Part shown: positions 35,594 through 44,284 of the stretch, in pieces
Position numbering within the stretch: the stretch's first letter is position 1
How the letters are laid out: the number at the start of each line of letters is the position of its first letter
Source of the DNA: Fulvimarina sp040239565
Lineage (GTDB): Bacteria > Pseudomonadota > Alphaproteobacteria > Rhizobiales > Rhizobiaceae
Length of the DNA stretch: 64,000 nucleotides
Reading direction: 5' to 3'
Assembly (NCBI RefSeq): GCF_040239565.1
Contig: NZ_JBEHWS010000010.1
Span: 62,001 to 126,000, forward strand
The notes under the pieces: generated by a model
What the model saw: only the letters and a program-made list of their open reading frames with translations
Told to the model about the DNA's origin: nothing
Database searches by the model: none
Made by a program: the position numbers and the translations under genes

Positions 35594-35623
35594 AAAATGT
35601 TCTTGTTTTGTTCCTTTTGTCAA
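35594..35623 (-). promoter_or_regulatory. Promoter of the SOS microprotein gene
   Basis: TTGACA (35623-35618) is followed after 17 or 18 bases by a weak -10 (ACATTT/CATTTT, about 35600-35594). The predicted transcript would start about 25 bases before the ATG at 35560. The -10 is poor, so the exact start is uncertain. Confidence 0.5.
35599..35613. promoter_or_regulatory. LexA (SOS) box
   Basis: On the plus strand this is GTTC-TTGTTTT-GTTC, exactly the GTTC-N7-GTTC consensus of alphaproteobacterial LexA. It lies just downstream of a perfect TTGACA on the minus strand (35623-35618), inside the -35/-10 spacer, where a repressor would block transcription of the microprotein gene. Confidence 0.85.
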
Positions 35624-35723
35624 GTGCGTTGGGCGAGTGCGGACTACGGCACAAGAAGCACCGCGCCAACTGTTTGAAAATAAAAGGAGAGATCGATCTA
35701 CGCAGCAGCAGGCGAGAGTTTTC

Positions 35724-36407
35724 TCAATCGGTCTTTGCGACGACCTTCCCGCTGTCGAGTGTCACGATGCGGTCCATTCGCGACGCCAGTTCGTGGTTAT
35801 GAGTGGCAATCAATGCCGCCAAACCCGACTCGCGAACGATCTCCGTCAGAGACTGGAACACGTGATCCGACGTTGACGGATCAAGATTGCCCGTGGGTTC
35901 GTCGGCGAGCAGAACCTGCGGTTCGTTCGCGACGGCCCTTGCAATGGCGACACGCTGCTGCTCGCCGCCGGAAAGCTCCGCTGGGCGATGATCGGCCCGC
36001 GCCGAAATCCTCATATGGTCGAGCAGCGTTGCCGCCCTTGCTGAAGCATCGCCGCGAGAGCGCCCGAGGATGAGCTGCGGAATCATCACGTTCTCAAGCG
36101 CCGAGAGTTCGGGCAGAAGATGGTGGAACTGGTAGACGAAGCCGATCGAACGTCGGCGCATCGCCGTGCGCGCCTTGTCGTCCAGTTTCGAGCATTCACG
36201 CGAATTGACGATCACCTCGCCGTCGTTCGGCTTTTCCAGAAGGCCGGCGATCTGGAGAAGAGTCGATTTGCCGGAGCCAGACGGAGCGACCAGCGCCACC
36301 ATCTCGCCGGACGAAATCTTCAGATCGGCGTCCTTGAGGACAACGAGTTCGTTCTCGCCCTGGACGAAGCTTCGCCCGACAGTCTTCAGTTCGAGAGCAG
36401 AGGTCAT
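35724..36407 (-). CDS. lolD: Lipoprotein-releasing ABC transporter ATP-binding protein
   Basis: The ATG at 36407 gives 227 residues. Motifs: Walker A APSGSGKST (residues 41-49), Q-loop near FVYQFHHLLPEL, signature LSGGEQQRVAIARA, Walker B VLLADEPTGNLD and the H-loop ATHNHELA. With the LolC/E-type permease encoded upstream it extracts lipoproteins from the inner membrane for transfer to LolA. Start and lolC stop overlap (ATGA at 36404-36407). Confidence 0.95.
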   Translation of the reverse strand: MTSALELKTVGRSFVQGENELVVLKDADLKISSGEMVALVAPSGSGKSTLLQIAGLLEKPNDGEVIVNSRECSKLDDKARTAMRRRSIGFVYQFHHLLPELSALENVMIPQLILGRSRGDASARAATLLDHMRISARADHRPAELSGGEQQRVAIARAVANEPQVLLADEPTGNLDPSTSDHVFQSLTEIVRESGLAALIATHNHELASRMDRIVTLDSGKVVAKTD

Positions 36408-37711
36408 TCGTATCTCAGTGCCTCGACCGGATCGAGCCGCGAGGCCTGCCAGGAGGGCAGGATCGTCGCGAGGAGAGAGAGCCCGATTGCCATCAGAACG
36501 ACGAGGGTGACTTCGGACGCCTGCACCTCGGCGGGCAGTTCGCTCAGGAAGTAGATTTCCGAATTGAAGAGGTCGACGCCGGAAAGCCACGAGAAGAACG
36601 CGCGGATGCTTTCGATATTGAGGCAGAACAGCAGGCCGAGAACGAAGCCGGCGATGGTGCCCGAAACACCGATCGAGGCGCCGGTAATGAAGAAGATACG
36701 CATGATCGAGCCGCGCGTCGCCCCCATGGTGCGCAGGATCGCGATATCGCGCCCCTTGCCCTTCACCAGCATGAAGAGACCCGAAATGATGTTGAGCGCC
36801 GCGACCAGTACGATGAGCGTGAGGATGATGAACATCACGTTTCGCTCGACCTGGAGCGCGGAAAAGAATGACTGGTTCTGGCTCTGCCAGGTCACCGAGT
36901 AGACTGGCCTCTGGGCTGCCGCCTCGATGGCAGGCTGAAGATCGGCGACATTGTCGGGATCATCGACAAAGACTTCGACGGACTGGGTCTCGCCTTCAGA
37001 ATTGAAGAAAAGCTGGGCCTCGGACAGTGGCATATAGACGTAGGCCGCGTCATATTCCGAAAGGCCGATCTCGAAGATCGCATCCACCGGGTAGGATTTG
37101 ACGCGGGGGGTCGTGCCGAGCGGCGTCACGTCGCCTTCGGGCGAAATCAGCGTGATCCGATCTTCAATGCGCAGGCCTAAACGCTCGGCGAGACGGGCGC
37201 CGATCGCGACGCTGTCACCCTCGTCGAAATTCTCGATAGAACCTTGCGAGATGTTGTCGGAGACCGGTGTCAGGTTCTTTAGCGAAGCACCTGAAACGCC
37301 CTTCACGAGCGCGCCGGAGGATGACGTGCCCATCCCCTGGGAGAGAATCTGCCCCTGAACCAGCGGCATCGAATAGGCGACGCCCGGCACCTGATCGATG
37401 CGCTGGGCAACCTCGTCGTAATCGCTCAGTGGCTGATCGATCGGCATGACGATGACATGGCCGTTGACACCGAGGATACGGCTCAGAAGTTCGGTGCGAA
37501 AGCCGTTCATCACCGACATGACGATGATGAGTGCCGCAACGCCCAGCATGATGCCGACGAAGGAAAACCCGGCGATCACCGAAACGCCGGCCTCGCGCTT
37601 GCGCGAACGCAGATAGCGGCCGGCGAGCAGCCACTCGAACCGCGAAAACGGCGAGGCGCCTTGGCGATCCTTCTTTTCTGCTCTCGGCGTATCGGCGGTC
37701 GTCGTGCTCAA
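36404..37711 (-). CDS. Lipoprotein-releasing ABC transporter permease (LolC/LolE family)
   Basis: The 435-residue protein has an N-terminal transmembrane helix (about residues 45-65), a large periplasmic MacB-PCD domain (about 70-270) and three C-terminal helices (FtsX domain, about 290-420). It begins SPFSRFEWLLAGRYLRSRKREAGVSVI, typical of LolC/E. One permease gene is present, so it likely forms a homodimer, as in other alphaproteobacteria with a single LolF-type subunit. It overlaps proS by four bases (37708-37711). Confidence 0.95.
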   Translation of the reverse strand: MSTTTADTPRAEKKDRQGASPFSRFEWLLAGRYLRSRKREAGVSVIAGFSFVGIMLGVAALIIVMSVMNGFRTELLSRILGVNGHVIVMPIDQPLSDYDEVAQRIDQVPGVAYSMPLVQGQILSQGMGTSSSGALVKGVSGASLKNLTPVSDNISQGSIENFDEGDSVAIGARLAERLGLRIEDRITLISPEGDVTPLGTTPRVKSYPVDAIFEIGLSEYDAAYVYMPLSEAQLFFNSEGETQSVEVFVDDPDNVADLQPAIEAAAQRPVYSVTWQSQNQSFFSALQVERNVMFIILTLIVLVAALNIISGLFMLVKGKGRDIAILRTMGATRGSIMRIFFITGASIGVSGTIAGFVLGLLFCLNIESIRAFFSWLSGVDLFNSEIYFLSELPAEVQASEVTLVVLMAIGLSLLATILPSWQASRLDPVEALRYE

Positions 37712-39030
37712 GCCTTCACCCTGGCGATAACCTGTTCCATCGGAATGCTTTCGCGCGCGCCGCTTGCGCGGTCCTTGACTTCGGCTTCGCCGCTCTTGGC
37801 GCCGCGAGGGCCGATGATGACCTGAGTCGGCAGCCCGATGAGGTCCATCGTCGCGAACTTGCCGCCAGCACGGCCTTCCTGATCGTCGTAGAGTACGTCG
37901 ATGCCGGCCTGTTTCATCTCCGCATAAAGCTTCTCGCAGGCCGCGTCACATTCGGCATCGCCCGGCTTCATGTTGATCAGTCCGACATCGAAGGGCGAGA
38001 TTGCGCGCGGCCATATGATGCCGGCATCGTCATGAAAAGCCTCGATCGCCGCGGCGACAAGACGGCTCGGACCAATGCCGTATGAGCCCATATGGACAGG
38101 CACGTCCTTGCCATCGGGGCCGGTCACGACCGCGTTCATCGCCTCGGAATACTTCGTTCCGAAATAGAAGATGTGGCCGACCTCGATACCGCGTGCGTTG
38201 AGCTGGTTGTCAGCTGAAACAGCGTTCCATGCAGCCTCGTCGTGCATTTCGTCGGTCGCGGCATAGGGTGTGGTCCATTTCTGGACGATCGAGGCCAGCT
38301 GGCCGGCATCGTCGAAATCGATCGCCTCCGACGGGATCTCCATGTCGAGATAGTCGCGATGGCAGAACACCTCGCTCTCGCCGGTCGAGGCCAGAATGAT
38401 GAATTCGTGGCTCAGATTGCCGCCGATCGGCCCGGTATCAGCGCGCATGGGAATCGCCTGGAGCCCGCAGCGGTTGAAGGTACGCAGATAGGAGACGAAC
38501 ATACGGTGATAAGCGGTCTGCGCACTCTCGAAGTCGAGATCGAAGGAGTAGGCGTCCTTCATCAGGAATTCGCGACCTCGCATCACGCCGAAGCGCGGGC
38601 GCACCTCATCCCGGAACTTCCACTGGATGTGGTAGAGGTTGAGCGGCAGACTCTTGTAGGATCGGACATAGGAGCGGAAGATATCCGTCACCATCTCCTC
38701 GTTGGTCGGCCCATAGAGGAGATCGCGCTTGTGCCGGTCGGTGATGCGGAGCATCTCCTCGCCATAGGCGTCGTAACGGCCCGACTCGCGCCAGAGATCG
38801 GCCGACTGGATCGTCGGCATCAGGAGCTCGTTGGCACCTGCCCGATTCTGCTCCTCACGGATGATATTGCAGACCTTGTTCAACACCTTCAGCCCGAGCG
38901 GCAGGAACGTGTAGAGACCGGCCGCCTGCTGGCGGATCATGCCGGCGCGCAGCATGAGCTGATGCGAGATGATCTCTGCCTCTCGCGGCGTTTCCTTGAG
39001 GATAGGCAGAAAATAGCGCGACAATCGCAT
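37708..39030 (-). CDS. proS: Prolyl-tRNA synthetase, short form without the editing insertion
   Basis: At 440 residues this is the alphaproteobacterial ProRS: class II motifs are present (motif 1 near GMIRQQAAGLYTFLPLG, motif 2 FRDEVRPRFGVMRGREFLMKD, motif 3 SYGIGPSRLVAA), then an anticodon-binding domain. The INS editing domain of the 570-residue E. coli type is missing; in such organisms a separate ProX/YbaK protein clears Ala-tRNA(Pro). It heads the proS-lolC-lolD unit. Confidence 0.97.
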   Translation of the reverse strand: MRLSRYFLPILKETPREAEIISHQLMLRAGMIRQQAAGLYTFLPLGLKVLNKVCNIIREEQNRAGANELLMPTIQSADLWRESGRYDAYGEEMLRITDRHKRDLLYGPTNEEMVTDIFRSYVRSYKSLPLNLYHIQWKFRDEVRPRFGVMRGREFLMKDAYSFDLDFESAQTAYHRMFVSYLRTFNRCGLQAIPMRADTGPIGGNLSHEFIILASTGESEVFCHRDYLDMEIPSEAIDFDDAGQLASIVQKWTTPYAATDEMHDEAAWNAVSADNQLNARGIEVGHIFYFGTKYSEAMNAVVTGPDGKDVPVHMGSYGIGPSRLVAAAIEAFHDDAGIIWPRAISPFDVGLINMKPGDAECDAACEKLYAEMKQAGIDVLYDDQEGRAGGKFATMDLIGLPTQVIIGPRGAKSGEAEVKDRASGARESIPMEQVIARVKA

Positions 39031-39313
39031 GTGATGTTACCGTCAGTTCGGCGGGGTTAAGCCGGATCCCGTATCCAGGCAGGTCCGGCGTTTACCGGTT
39101 CGCAACCCATATGGGAAGCGGCATTTCCAAGGCAGATGTCGTGGATGCACAAGCCGAGCAATAACGAAATATCTGTGATTTAAACACTTTCGCCCGCGAA
39201 TCTTTTGCCTCTCAGATGTAGTGCAAAACAGCACTTTGTTTGAAAGACCGATCCCGTTGAAATTTTACGTGACAAGCCGTGAGGAGTTGCCTATCGTCAC
39301 CCTCGTTGTCACG

Positions 39314-39461
39314 GTTTCGCCAGAAAACCGGACTGAGCGGTCTAGTCTTGGGAGGACGAGATCTCCGGCGCGGGTCAGCCGCAGCCCCGATCCTTAGGGA
39401 TCGGAGTGAGATCCAGACACGCAATTCTTCGAGTGCAGGGCTTCGGCCCTGCATTTTTTTT
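39314..39461 (+). ncRNA. Candidate trans-acting small RNA (alpha-r9-like by position)
   Basis: The 3' end is a textbook intrinsic terminator (39434-39461). Just upstream, CCGATCC (39387-39393) pairs perfectly with GGATCGG (39398-39404) around a four-base loop, and a weaker GGAG/CTCC stem lies at 39351-39366. No coding frame feeds this terminator, so it must end an independent plus-strand transcript. From memory, the Sinorhizobium sRNA Smr9C (alpha-r9) of about 148 nt lies in the same gap beside proS, and the 5' limit given here simply assumes that length. No convincing promoter was found; TTGTCA at 39306-39311 is a possible -35. Confidence 0.55.
39434..39461 (+). terminator. Strong Rho-independent terminator
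   Basis: Eight base pairs (TGCAGGGC with GCCCTGCA) close a UUCG tetraloop and are followed by eight T residues (39454-39461). The orientation is plus, opposite to both neighbouring genes. Confidence 0.93.
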
Positions 39462-39515
39462 GGCCTGCAAAAGCTACCGAAACAGTTCTGCTTTCCGGCG
39501 AGCGAAACGTCTCGC

Positions 39516-39791
39516 TCAGCTGGACGGATCGGGAATGATCTGCGGGAAGTCGGCGAAGCTGAAGCCGATGATTTCCGTTACAAGGTAGAACAGCGCGAAA
39601 ACAATCACGGCGACGACCGTGGTGATTCCCGCCTTCTTCAGCATGTGCGGATTTGAGGGTGTCTCTTCCTGCGTTCCGAGGAGCTGGTCCTCTCCGTCGG
39701 GGATCCGATTTCCGAAGGGGAGGACGGCGAACAGGGCCGTCCACCAGATGATGAAGAATATTGCAAGTCCCGAGACCCAGCCCATAGTCAT
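39516..39791 (-). CDS. DUF1467 family membrane protein
   Basis: The 91-residue protein has two hydrophobic helices (about residues 5-27 and 52-75) linked by an acidic loop (GNRIPDGEDQLLGTQEETPS). This layout and the GLAIFFIIWWTALFAVLPFG start are typical of DUF1467. Function is unknown; it is regularly found between proS and the methylmalonyl-CoA epimerase gene in Rhizobiales. It starts 18 bp after that gene ends. Confidence 0.9.
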   Translation of the reverse strand: MTMGWVSGLAIFFIIWWTALFAVLPFGNRIPDGEDQLLGTQEETPSNPHMLKKAGITTVVAVIVFALFYLVTEIIGFSFADFPQIIPDPSS

Positions 39792-39809
39792 CGTCCCGTT
39801 TTAGAGTTT

Positions 39810-40214
39810 TCAGACTTCTTCCAGTTCGGTCAGCGTGCCGAACAGATCGGAGGGGTGGAGAAAGATCACCGGCTTACCGTGCGCCCCGATCTTAGGCTCG
39901 CCGTCGCCAAGCACACGGGCTCCGGCTGCGACCAGCCGGTCCCGCGCCGCACGCACATCTTTCGTTTCGTAGCAGACATGGTGCATGCCGCCTTTCGGGT
40001 TCTTGGCGAGAAAGGCGGCAATGGGCGAGTCCTCGCCCAGAGGCTCGAGAAGCTCGATCTTGGCGTTGTCCAGTTCGACGAAGACGACCGTCACGCCGTG
40101 TTCCGGCAGGCCCTGCGGCTGCGAGACCTTGGCCCCCAGAGCGTCGCGGTAGAGCGCGCTTGCGGCGGCGAGATCTGGCACCGCAAGAGCGACATGGTTG
40201 AGACGTCCGAGCAT
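39810..40214 (-). CDS. mce: Methylmalonyl-CoA epimerase
   Basis: The 134-residue vicinal-oxygen-chelate protein begins MLGRLNHVALAVPDLAAA (metal His near residue 7) and has GGMHHVCYET with a second metal His and FLHPSDLFGTLTELEE ending in the conserved metal Glu. It interconverts (R)- and (S)-methylmalonyl-CoA on the propionate route feeding the B12-dependent mutase. It follows rnj by 10 bp. Confidence 0.93.
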   Translation of the reverse strand: MLGRLNHVALAVPDLAAASALYRDALGAKVSQPQGLPEHGVTVVFVELDNAKIELLEPLGEDSPIAAFLAKNPKGGMHHVCYETKDVRAARDRLVAAGARVLGDGEPKIGAHGKPVIFLHPSDLFGTLTELEEV

Positions 40215-40224
40215 CGGCTTTTCT

Positions 40225-41883
40225 TCACTCCATCGAAATGAAGACGGTGGTCAGCGGCTTCTTGCCCCAGATTTCCTGCGCCGCATTTCTCACGGCACGC
40301 CGGACCGCTTCGCGCACTGTGTTGGGGTCCTTGCGGCGTGCATTCGGAATGCTCTCAACGGCCCCGGCCGCGGCATCGACCAGCAGGTCTTCCAAATCCT
40401 CGCCCTCTTCGTCCTCGATCGGCAGGCCGATGGAGACGAGATCAGGATCATCCTTGAGATTGCGCTTGCCGTCGAGCTCGATCAGTACGGAGACCTGCCC
40501 GACGAAGGAAAGCCGCCGCCGCTCGATGATGCCCATATCGTCCGCGGTACCAAGCAGATGCCCGTCCTTGTAGAGGCGGCCGAAGGGGACCTCGTCTATG
40601 ACCGCGCCCTTGCCCGGCGAAAGCTGCACGAGATGGCCGTTACGCGCTTCGACGACATGCTCAACCCCCATCTCCCGCGCGAGCTCTGCATGAGCCGCAA
40701 GATGGGCCGGCTCGCCATGGGCGGGGATCGCCGTCTGCGGGCGAACCCATTCGTACATCTTCTTCAGTTCATTCCGCCGCGGATGGCCGGAGACGTGGAC
40801 CAGACCGTCACCGTCCTCCATGATCTTCACGCCGCGCTCGAGAAACGCATTCTTGATCTCGATGATCGGCTTCTCGTTGCCCGGAATCGCACGGGACGAG
40901 AAGATGACCAGGTCGTCCTTCGAGAGTGCGACGCTCGGATGTTCGTCGCGGGAAAGCCGCGCCAGCGCCGCGCGCGCCTCGCCCTGACTGCCGGTGAGGA
41001 TGATCACGACCTTGTCGCGCGGGATATGGCCGAAGTCCTGTTCCGACAGGAATTCGGGCACATCGTCCATGTAGCCCGCCTCACGGGCGACATCGATCGT
41101 ACGCCGCATGGACCGGCCCATGAGCAGAACCTGACGGCCGGCATCGGTTGCAGCCCGCGCGACCGAGCGGATGCGCCCGACATTCGACGAGAAGGTGGTC
41201 ACGGCCACCCGCGCCTTCGCGCTCATGATGATCTTCGTCAGCGAAGCCGCGACTTCCGATTCGCTGGGACTCTCACCCTCGCGCATGGCATTGGTTGAAT
41301 CGCAGACGAGGGTCATCACGCCCTCGTCGCCGATCTCACGCAGACGCTTCTCGTCCGTCGGCTCGCCGAGCACAGGCGTCGCGTCGATCTTCCAGTCACC
41401 GGTGTGAATGACCGTTCCCGCCCCGGTGCGAATGGCGAGCGCAACCGGATCGGGAATCGAGTGCGTCACATTGATCGCCTCGATCTCGAACGGACCGATC
41501 TTGAAACGATCTCCCGCCTTGAAGACGTCGACGGGAATCTTCGGCGCACCTGGTTCGCCCTCCCGCTTTGCGGCGAGCAATCCAGCGGTGAATTCCGTGG
41601 CATAGACCGGAGCCTTCAAGCGAGGCCACAGGTCGAGAAGCGCACCGTAGTGATCCTCATGAGCATGGGTGATGACGATGCCCTTCAGAGACTTCACATG
41701 TTCTTCGATGAAACGGATGTCCGGAAAGACAAGGTCGACGCCGGGCATATCCGGGCCAGCAAAGGAAATTCCGCAGTCCACCATGATCCATTCGCGATCA
41801 TGCTCCGGCCCATAGCCATAAAGGGCGAGGTTCATTCCGATCTCGCCGATGCCGCCGAGCGGCACGAATACCAATTGTGTCAA
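40225..41883 (-). CDS. rnj: Ribonuclease J
   Basis: The 552-residue metallo-beta-lactamase/beta-CASP nuclease has the zinc motif HAHEDH (residues 73-78), further metal residues in HTGDWKID and VCDSTNA, the beta-CASP motif near SGHPRR and a C-terminal domain. RNase J acts as 5'-3' exonuclease and endonuclease in rRNA and mRNA processing. The only start before the conserved VFVPLGGIGEIGMN is TTG at 41883; an in-frame stop is five codons upstream, and the ribosome-binding site is weak (GAAAG). Confidence 0.95.
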   Translation of the reverse strand: MTQLVFVPLGGIGEIGMNLALYGYGPEHDREWIMVDCGISFAGPDMPGVDLVFPDIRFIEEHVKSLKGIVITHAHEDHYGALLDLWPRLKAPVYATEFTAGLLAAKREGEPGAPKIPVDVFKAGDRFKIGPFEIEAINVTHSIPDPVALAIRTGAGTVIHTGDWKIDATPVLGEPTDEKRLREIGDEGVMTLVCDSTNAMREGESPSESEVAASLTKIIMSAKARVAVTTFSSNVGRIRSVARAATDAGRQVLLMGRSMRRTIDVAREAGYMDDVPEFLSEQDFGHIPRDKVVIILTGSQGEARAALARLSRDEHPSVALSKDDLVIFSSRAIPGNEKPIIEIKNAFLERGVKIMEDGDGLVHVSGHPRRNELKKMYEWVRPQTAIPAHGEPAHLAAHAELAREMGVEHVVEARNGHLVQLSPGKGAVIDEVPFGRLYKDGHLLGTADDMGIIERRRLSFVGQVSVLIELDGKRNLKDDPDLVSIGLPIEDEEGEDLEDLLVDAAAGAVESIPNARRKDPNTVREAVRRAVRNAAQEIWGKKPLTTVFISME

Positions 41884-42073
41884 GCTTTCATACTTTCATG
41901 CGTTCGGCACGGCGCCGTATGGGCGCCGGTCTCGTTTCTCTCTTCATTTTCGTTCGTTCGCCGCGCCACGTTGATTCCGCGTCGCGAAAGTGTTCGTCGA
42001 GAACGGGCGCCATCCTGTATCGCGCCGCTACTCGTCTGTTCGTCATGTGAGCGCTTCAATCCGAAAAGAGCGC

Positions 42074-42817
42074 TCAGGCAAAGAAAACGTCTCCCGCCGA
42101 TATAGACTGTTTCGTGCCATCCGCGAGACCCAGTATCAACCGCCCGTCTGCGTCGAGGGTCTCGAAGGTACCAGTCAACGTTCTGTCGTGAAGCCGCACC
42201 GTGCAGGGCTTGCCGAGGCCAACTGCATGATCCAGCCATTCGTTGCGAATTTGGGGAAAGTTCACGCCTGCGTCAAATCGCGTAACCTGGCGATGCCACT
42301 CATCCGCCAGCGCTTCGAAGACTGGCTCCGTGCCGGATCTATAACCTTCGTCCCGCAGCGACGTAACTCCATAGGGCGCGTCGCTCGGCTTATGCTCGAT
42401 ATTGATGCCGCAGCCGAGAATAATAATCTGCCGACCGTCCGGTAACCGGCAGGACTCCAGCAAAATGCCCACGAGCTTCTTGCCGTCGATCAGAATATCG
42501 TTCGGCCACTTCGTCTGAGCGTGCGCCGACGGTTCGATGAAGCGCTCGACGGCATTACGGACCGCGAGCGATGCGACGAAAGGCAGCTTGGCGAGTTCGG
42601 CAGGCGGCGCAATATCGATTCCGAGCCAGCTCGCATAGAGATTGCCGGACTCCGACACCCACTTCCGGCCCATGCGGCCGCGACCCTCAAGCTGACGCTC
42701 GCCGGTAATCCAAAGATCGCCGGGATCACCAGACCGCGCGGCCTCAAGCGCTAGAGTGTTCGTCGAGGAAACGTCCGCGAACGAAAGCCGGCGGTATCGC
42801 GTGGAGCCCGCCTGCAT
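42074..42817 (-). CDS. birA: Biotin--[acetyl-CoA-carboxylase] ligase
   Basis: The 247-residue protein has the biotin protein ligase core: STNTLALEAARSG, GRGRMGRKWVS (biotinyl-AMP loop), KWPNDILIDGKKLVGIL with the catalytic lysine, and a C-terminal SH3-like domain. It lacks the N-terminal winged helix of E. coli BirA, so it should not repress bio genes. It begins six bases after nuoN, which is the usual nuoN-birA-rnj order in Rhizobiales. Confidence 0.95.
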   Translation of the reverse strand: MQAGSTRYRRLSFADVSSTNTLALEAARSGDPGDLWITGERQLEGRGRMGRKWVSESGNLYASWLGIDIAPPAELAKLPFVASLAVRNAVERFIEPSAHAQTKWPNDILIDGKKLVGILLESCRLPDGRQIIILGCGINIEHKPSDAPYGVTSLRDEGYRSGTEPVFEALADEWHRQVTRFDAGVNFPQIRNEWLDHAVGLGKPCTVRLHDRTLTGTFETLDADGRLILGLADGTKQSISAGDVFFA

Positions 42818-42823
42818 CGCAGA

Positions 42824-44266
42824 TCAGAAGAAGGACTGCGCGGCTTCTCCGGCCGCCGCGAAGACGGGGCCGCCGACGAAGAGATAGATCGGGAAGACGA
42901 ACAGCCCCGCCACCCAGAGGACGAGCTTGAGCTCGATCGGGGCCGGCAGGAAGGGCTTGGCTTCGTCGTCGAACCACATCAGCTTCACGATGCGCAGATA
43001 GTAATAGAGCCCGACGACACTCGCCAGAACACCGATTACCGCTAGCGCATAGAGCCCCGCCTCGACCGCCGCCATGAAGACGAAGTATTTGGCGAAAAAG
43101 CCCGCGAGCGGCGGCAACCCGGCCAGCGACAGCATCATGATCGTCAGGAAGGTTGCCATGACGGGGTTCGTCTTGGAGAGGCCGGAGAGGTCTTCGATCT
43201 GATCGGCCGGTCCATCGTCGCGGCGCATGGAGAGAATCACGGCGAAGGTCCCGAGGGTTGTCGCCAGATAGATCGCCATGTAAAGGGCAACGCCGCGGAC
43301 GCCTTCCATGTTGGCGGCCGCCAAGCCGACGAGCGCGTAACCCATATGGCCGATCGAGGAATAGGCCATCAGCCGCTTGATGTTCTTCTGGCCGATCGCT
43401 GCGAAGGCGCCGAAGCCCATAGAGGCGATCGAGATGAAGATGATGACCTGCTGCCAGTCGACAGCGACGGGGAGAAACCCTTCCATCGCAAAACGCACGA
43501 GCAGCGCCATGGCGGCAATCTTCGGGGCGCCGGCCAAAAGCGCTGTAATCGGCGTCGGCGCACCCTCGTAGACGTCCGGCGTCCACATATGGAACGGCAC
43601 CGCGGAAATCTTGAAGGCGAGACCGGCAAGCAGGAAGACGAGGCCGACCAGAAGACCGAGCGAGCGCTCGCCGCCGGTCAGCGTCTCGGCGATCGCCGTC
43701 AGTTCGATCTGTCCCGTGAAGCCGTAAATCATCGATGCGCCGTAGAGCAGCATGCCGGAGGACAGAGCGCCTAGGACGAAATATTTGAGGCCGGCCTCGG
43801 TCGAACGCACGCTATCGCGATTGATCGCGGCGAGCACGTAGATTGCCAGCGATTGCAGTTCTAGGCCCATATAAAGCGAGATCAGATCACCCGCCGAAAC
43901 CATGACCAGCATGCCGAGAGTCGACAGCACGATCAGCACCGGGAATTCGAAACGGTTGAAGCGCTCGCTCTCGGCGTAGCCCGCGGACATGACAATCGCC
44001 GCCGCCGAGCCGATGAGAACGAGTATCTTCATGAACGACGCGAAACTGTCGGCGACGATCGAACCGCCAAAGGCGACGCCTTCCGGGGCCACGAAAACCA
44101 ACCAAAGCGCAGCGATGATCAGCAGTGCCACGGAGAGAGCCGTGACGAGCTGCACGCTCTTGCCGCCCATAAAGACGCCGACCATCAGGAGTATCATCGC
44201 CCCGATGGTCAGGATGAATTCGGGCCCGACGATCGACAGGCTGCTCGTGAGCATGTCCGAAACCAT
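42824..44266 (-). CDS. nuoN: NADH-quinone oxidoreductase subunit N
   Basis: The 480-residue inner-membrane subunit has about 14 hydrophobic helices and the antiporter-like Proton_antipo_M core, including LAGLPPLAGFFAKYFVF and the lysine-bearing AFKISAVPFHMWTPDVYEGAP. It is one of the proton-pumping subunits of complex I. It ends the nuo cluster, with 18 bp to nuoM upstream. Confidence 0.97.
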   Translation of the reverse strand: MVSDMLTSSLSIVGPEFILTIGAMILLMVGVFMGGKSVQLVTALSVALLIIAALWLVFVAPEGVAFGGSIVADSFASFMKILVLIGSAAAIVMSAGYAESERFNRFEFPVLIVLSTLGMLVMVSAGDLISLYMGLELQSLAIYVLAAINRDSVRSTEAGLKYFVLGALSSGMLLYGASMIYGFTGQIELTAIAETLTGGERSLGLLVGLVFLLAGLAFKISAVPFHMWTPDVYEGAPTPITALLAGAPKIAAMALLVRFAMEGFLPVAVDWQQVIIFISIASMGFGAFAAIGQKNIKRLMAYSSIGHMGYALVGLAAANMEGVRGVALYMAIYLATTLGTFAVILSMRRDDGPADQIEDLSGLSKTNPVMATFLTIMMLSLAGLPPLAGFFAKYFVFMAAVEAGLYALAVIGVLASVVGLYYYLRIVKLMWFDDEAKPFLPAPIELKLVLWVAGLFVFPIYLFVGGPVFAAAGEAAQSFF

Positions 44267-44284
44267 GTTCTAGCGGTCCCCGCT

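Larger units (their letters stand above)
39031..39515. other. Intergenic region between proS and DUF1467 gene
   Basis: No protein-coding gene is seen. The region holds the promoter side of proS and, on the plus strand, a probable small RNA ending at 39461 (listed separately). Confidence 0.6.
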
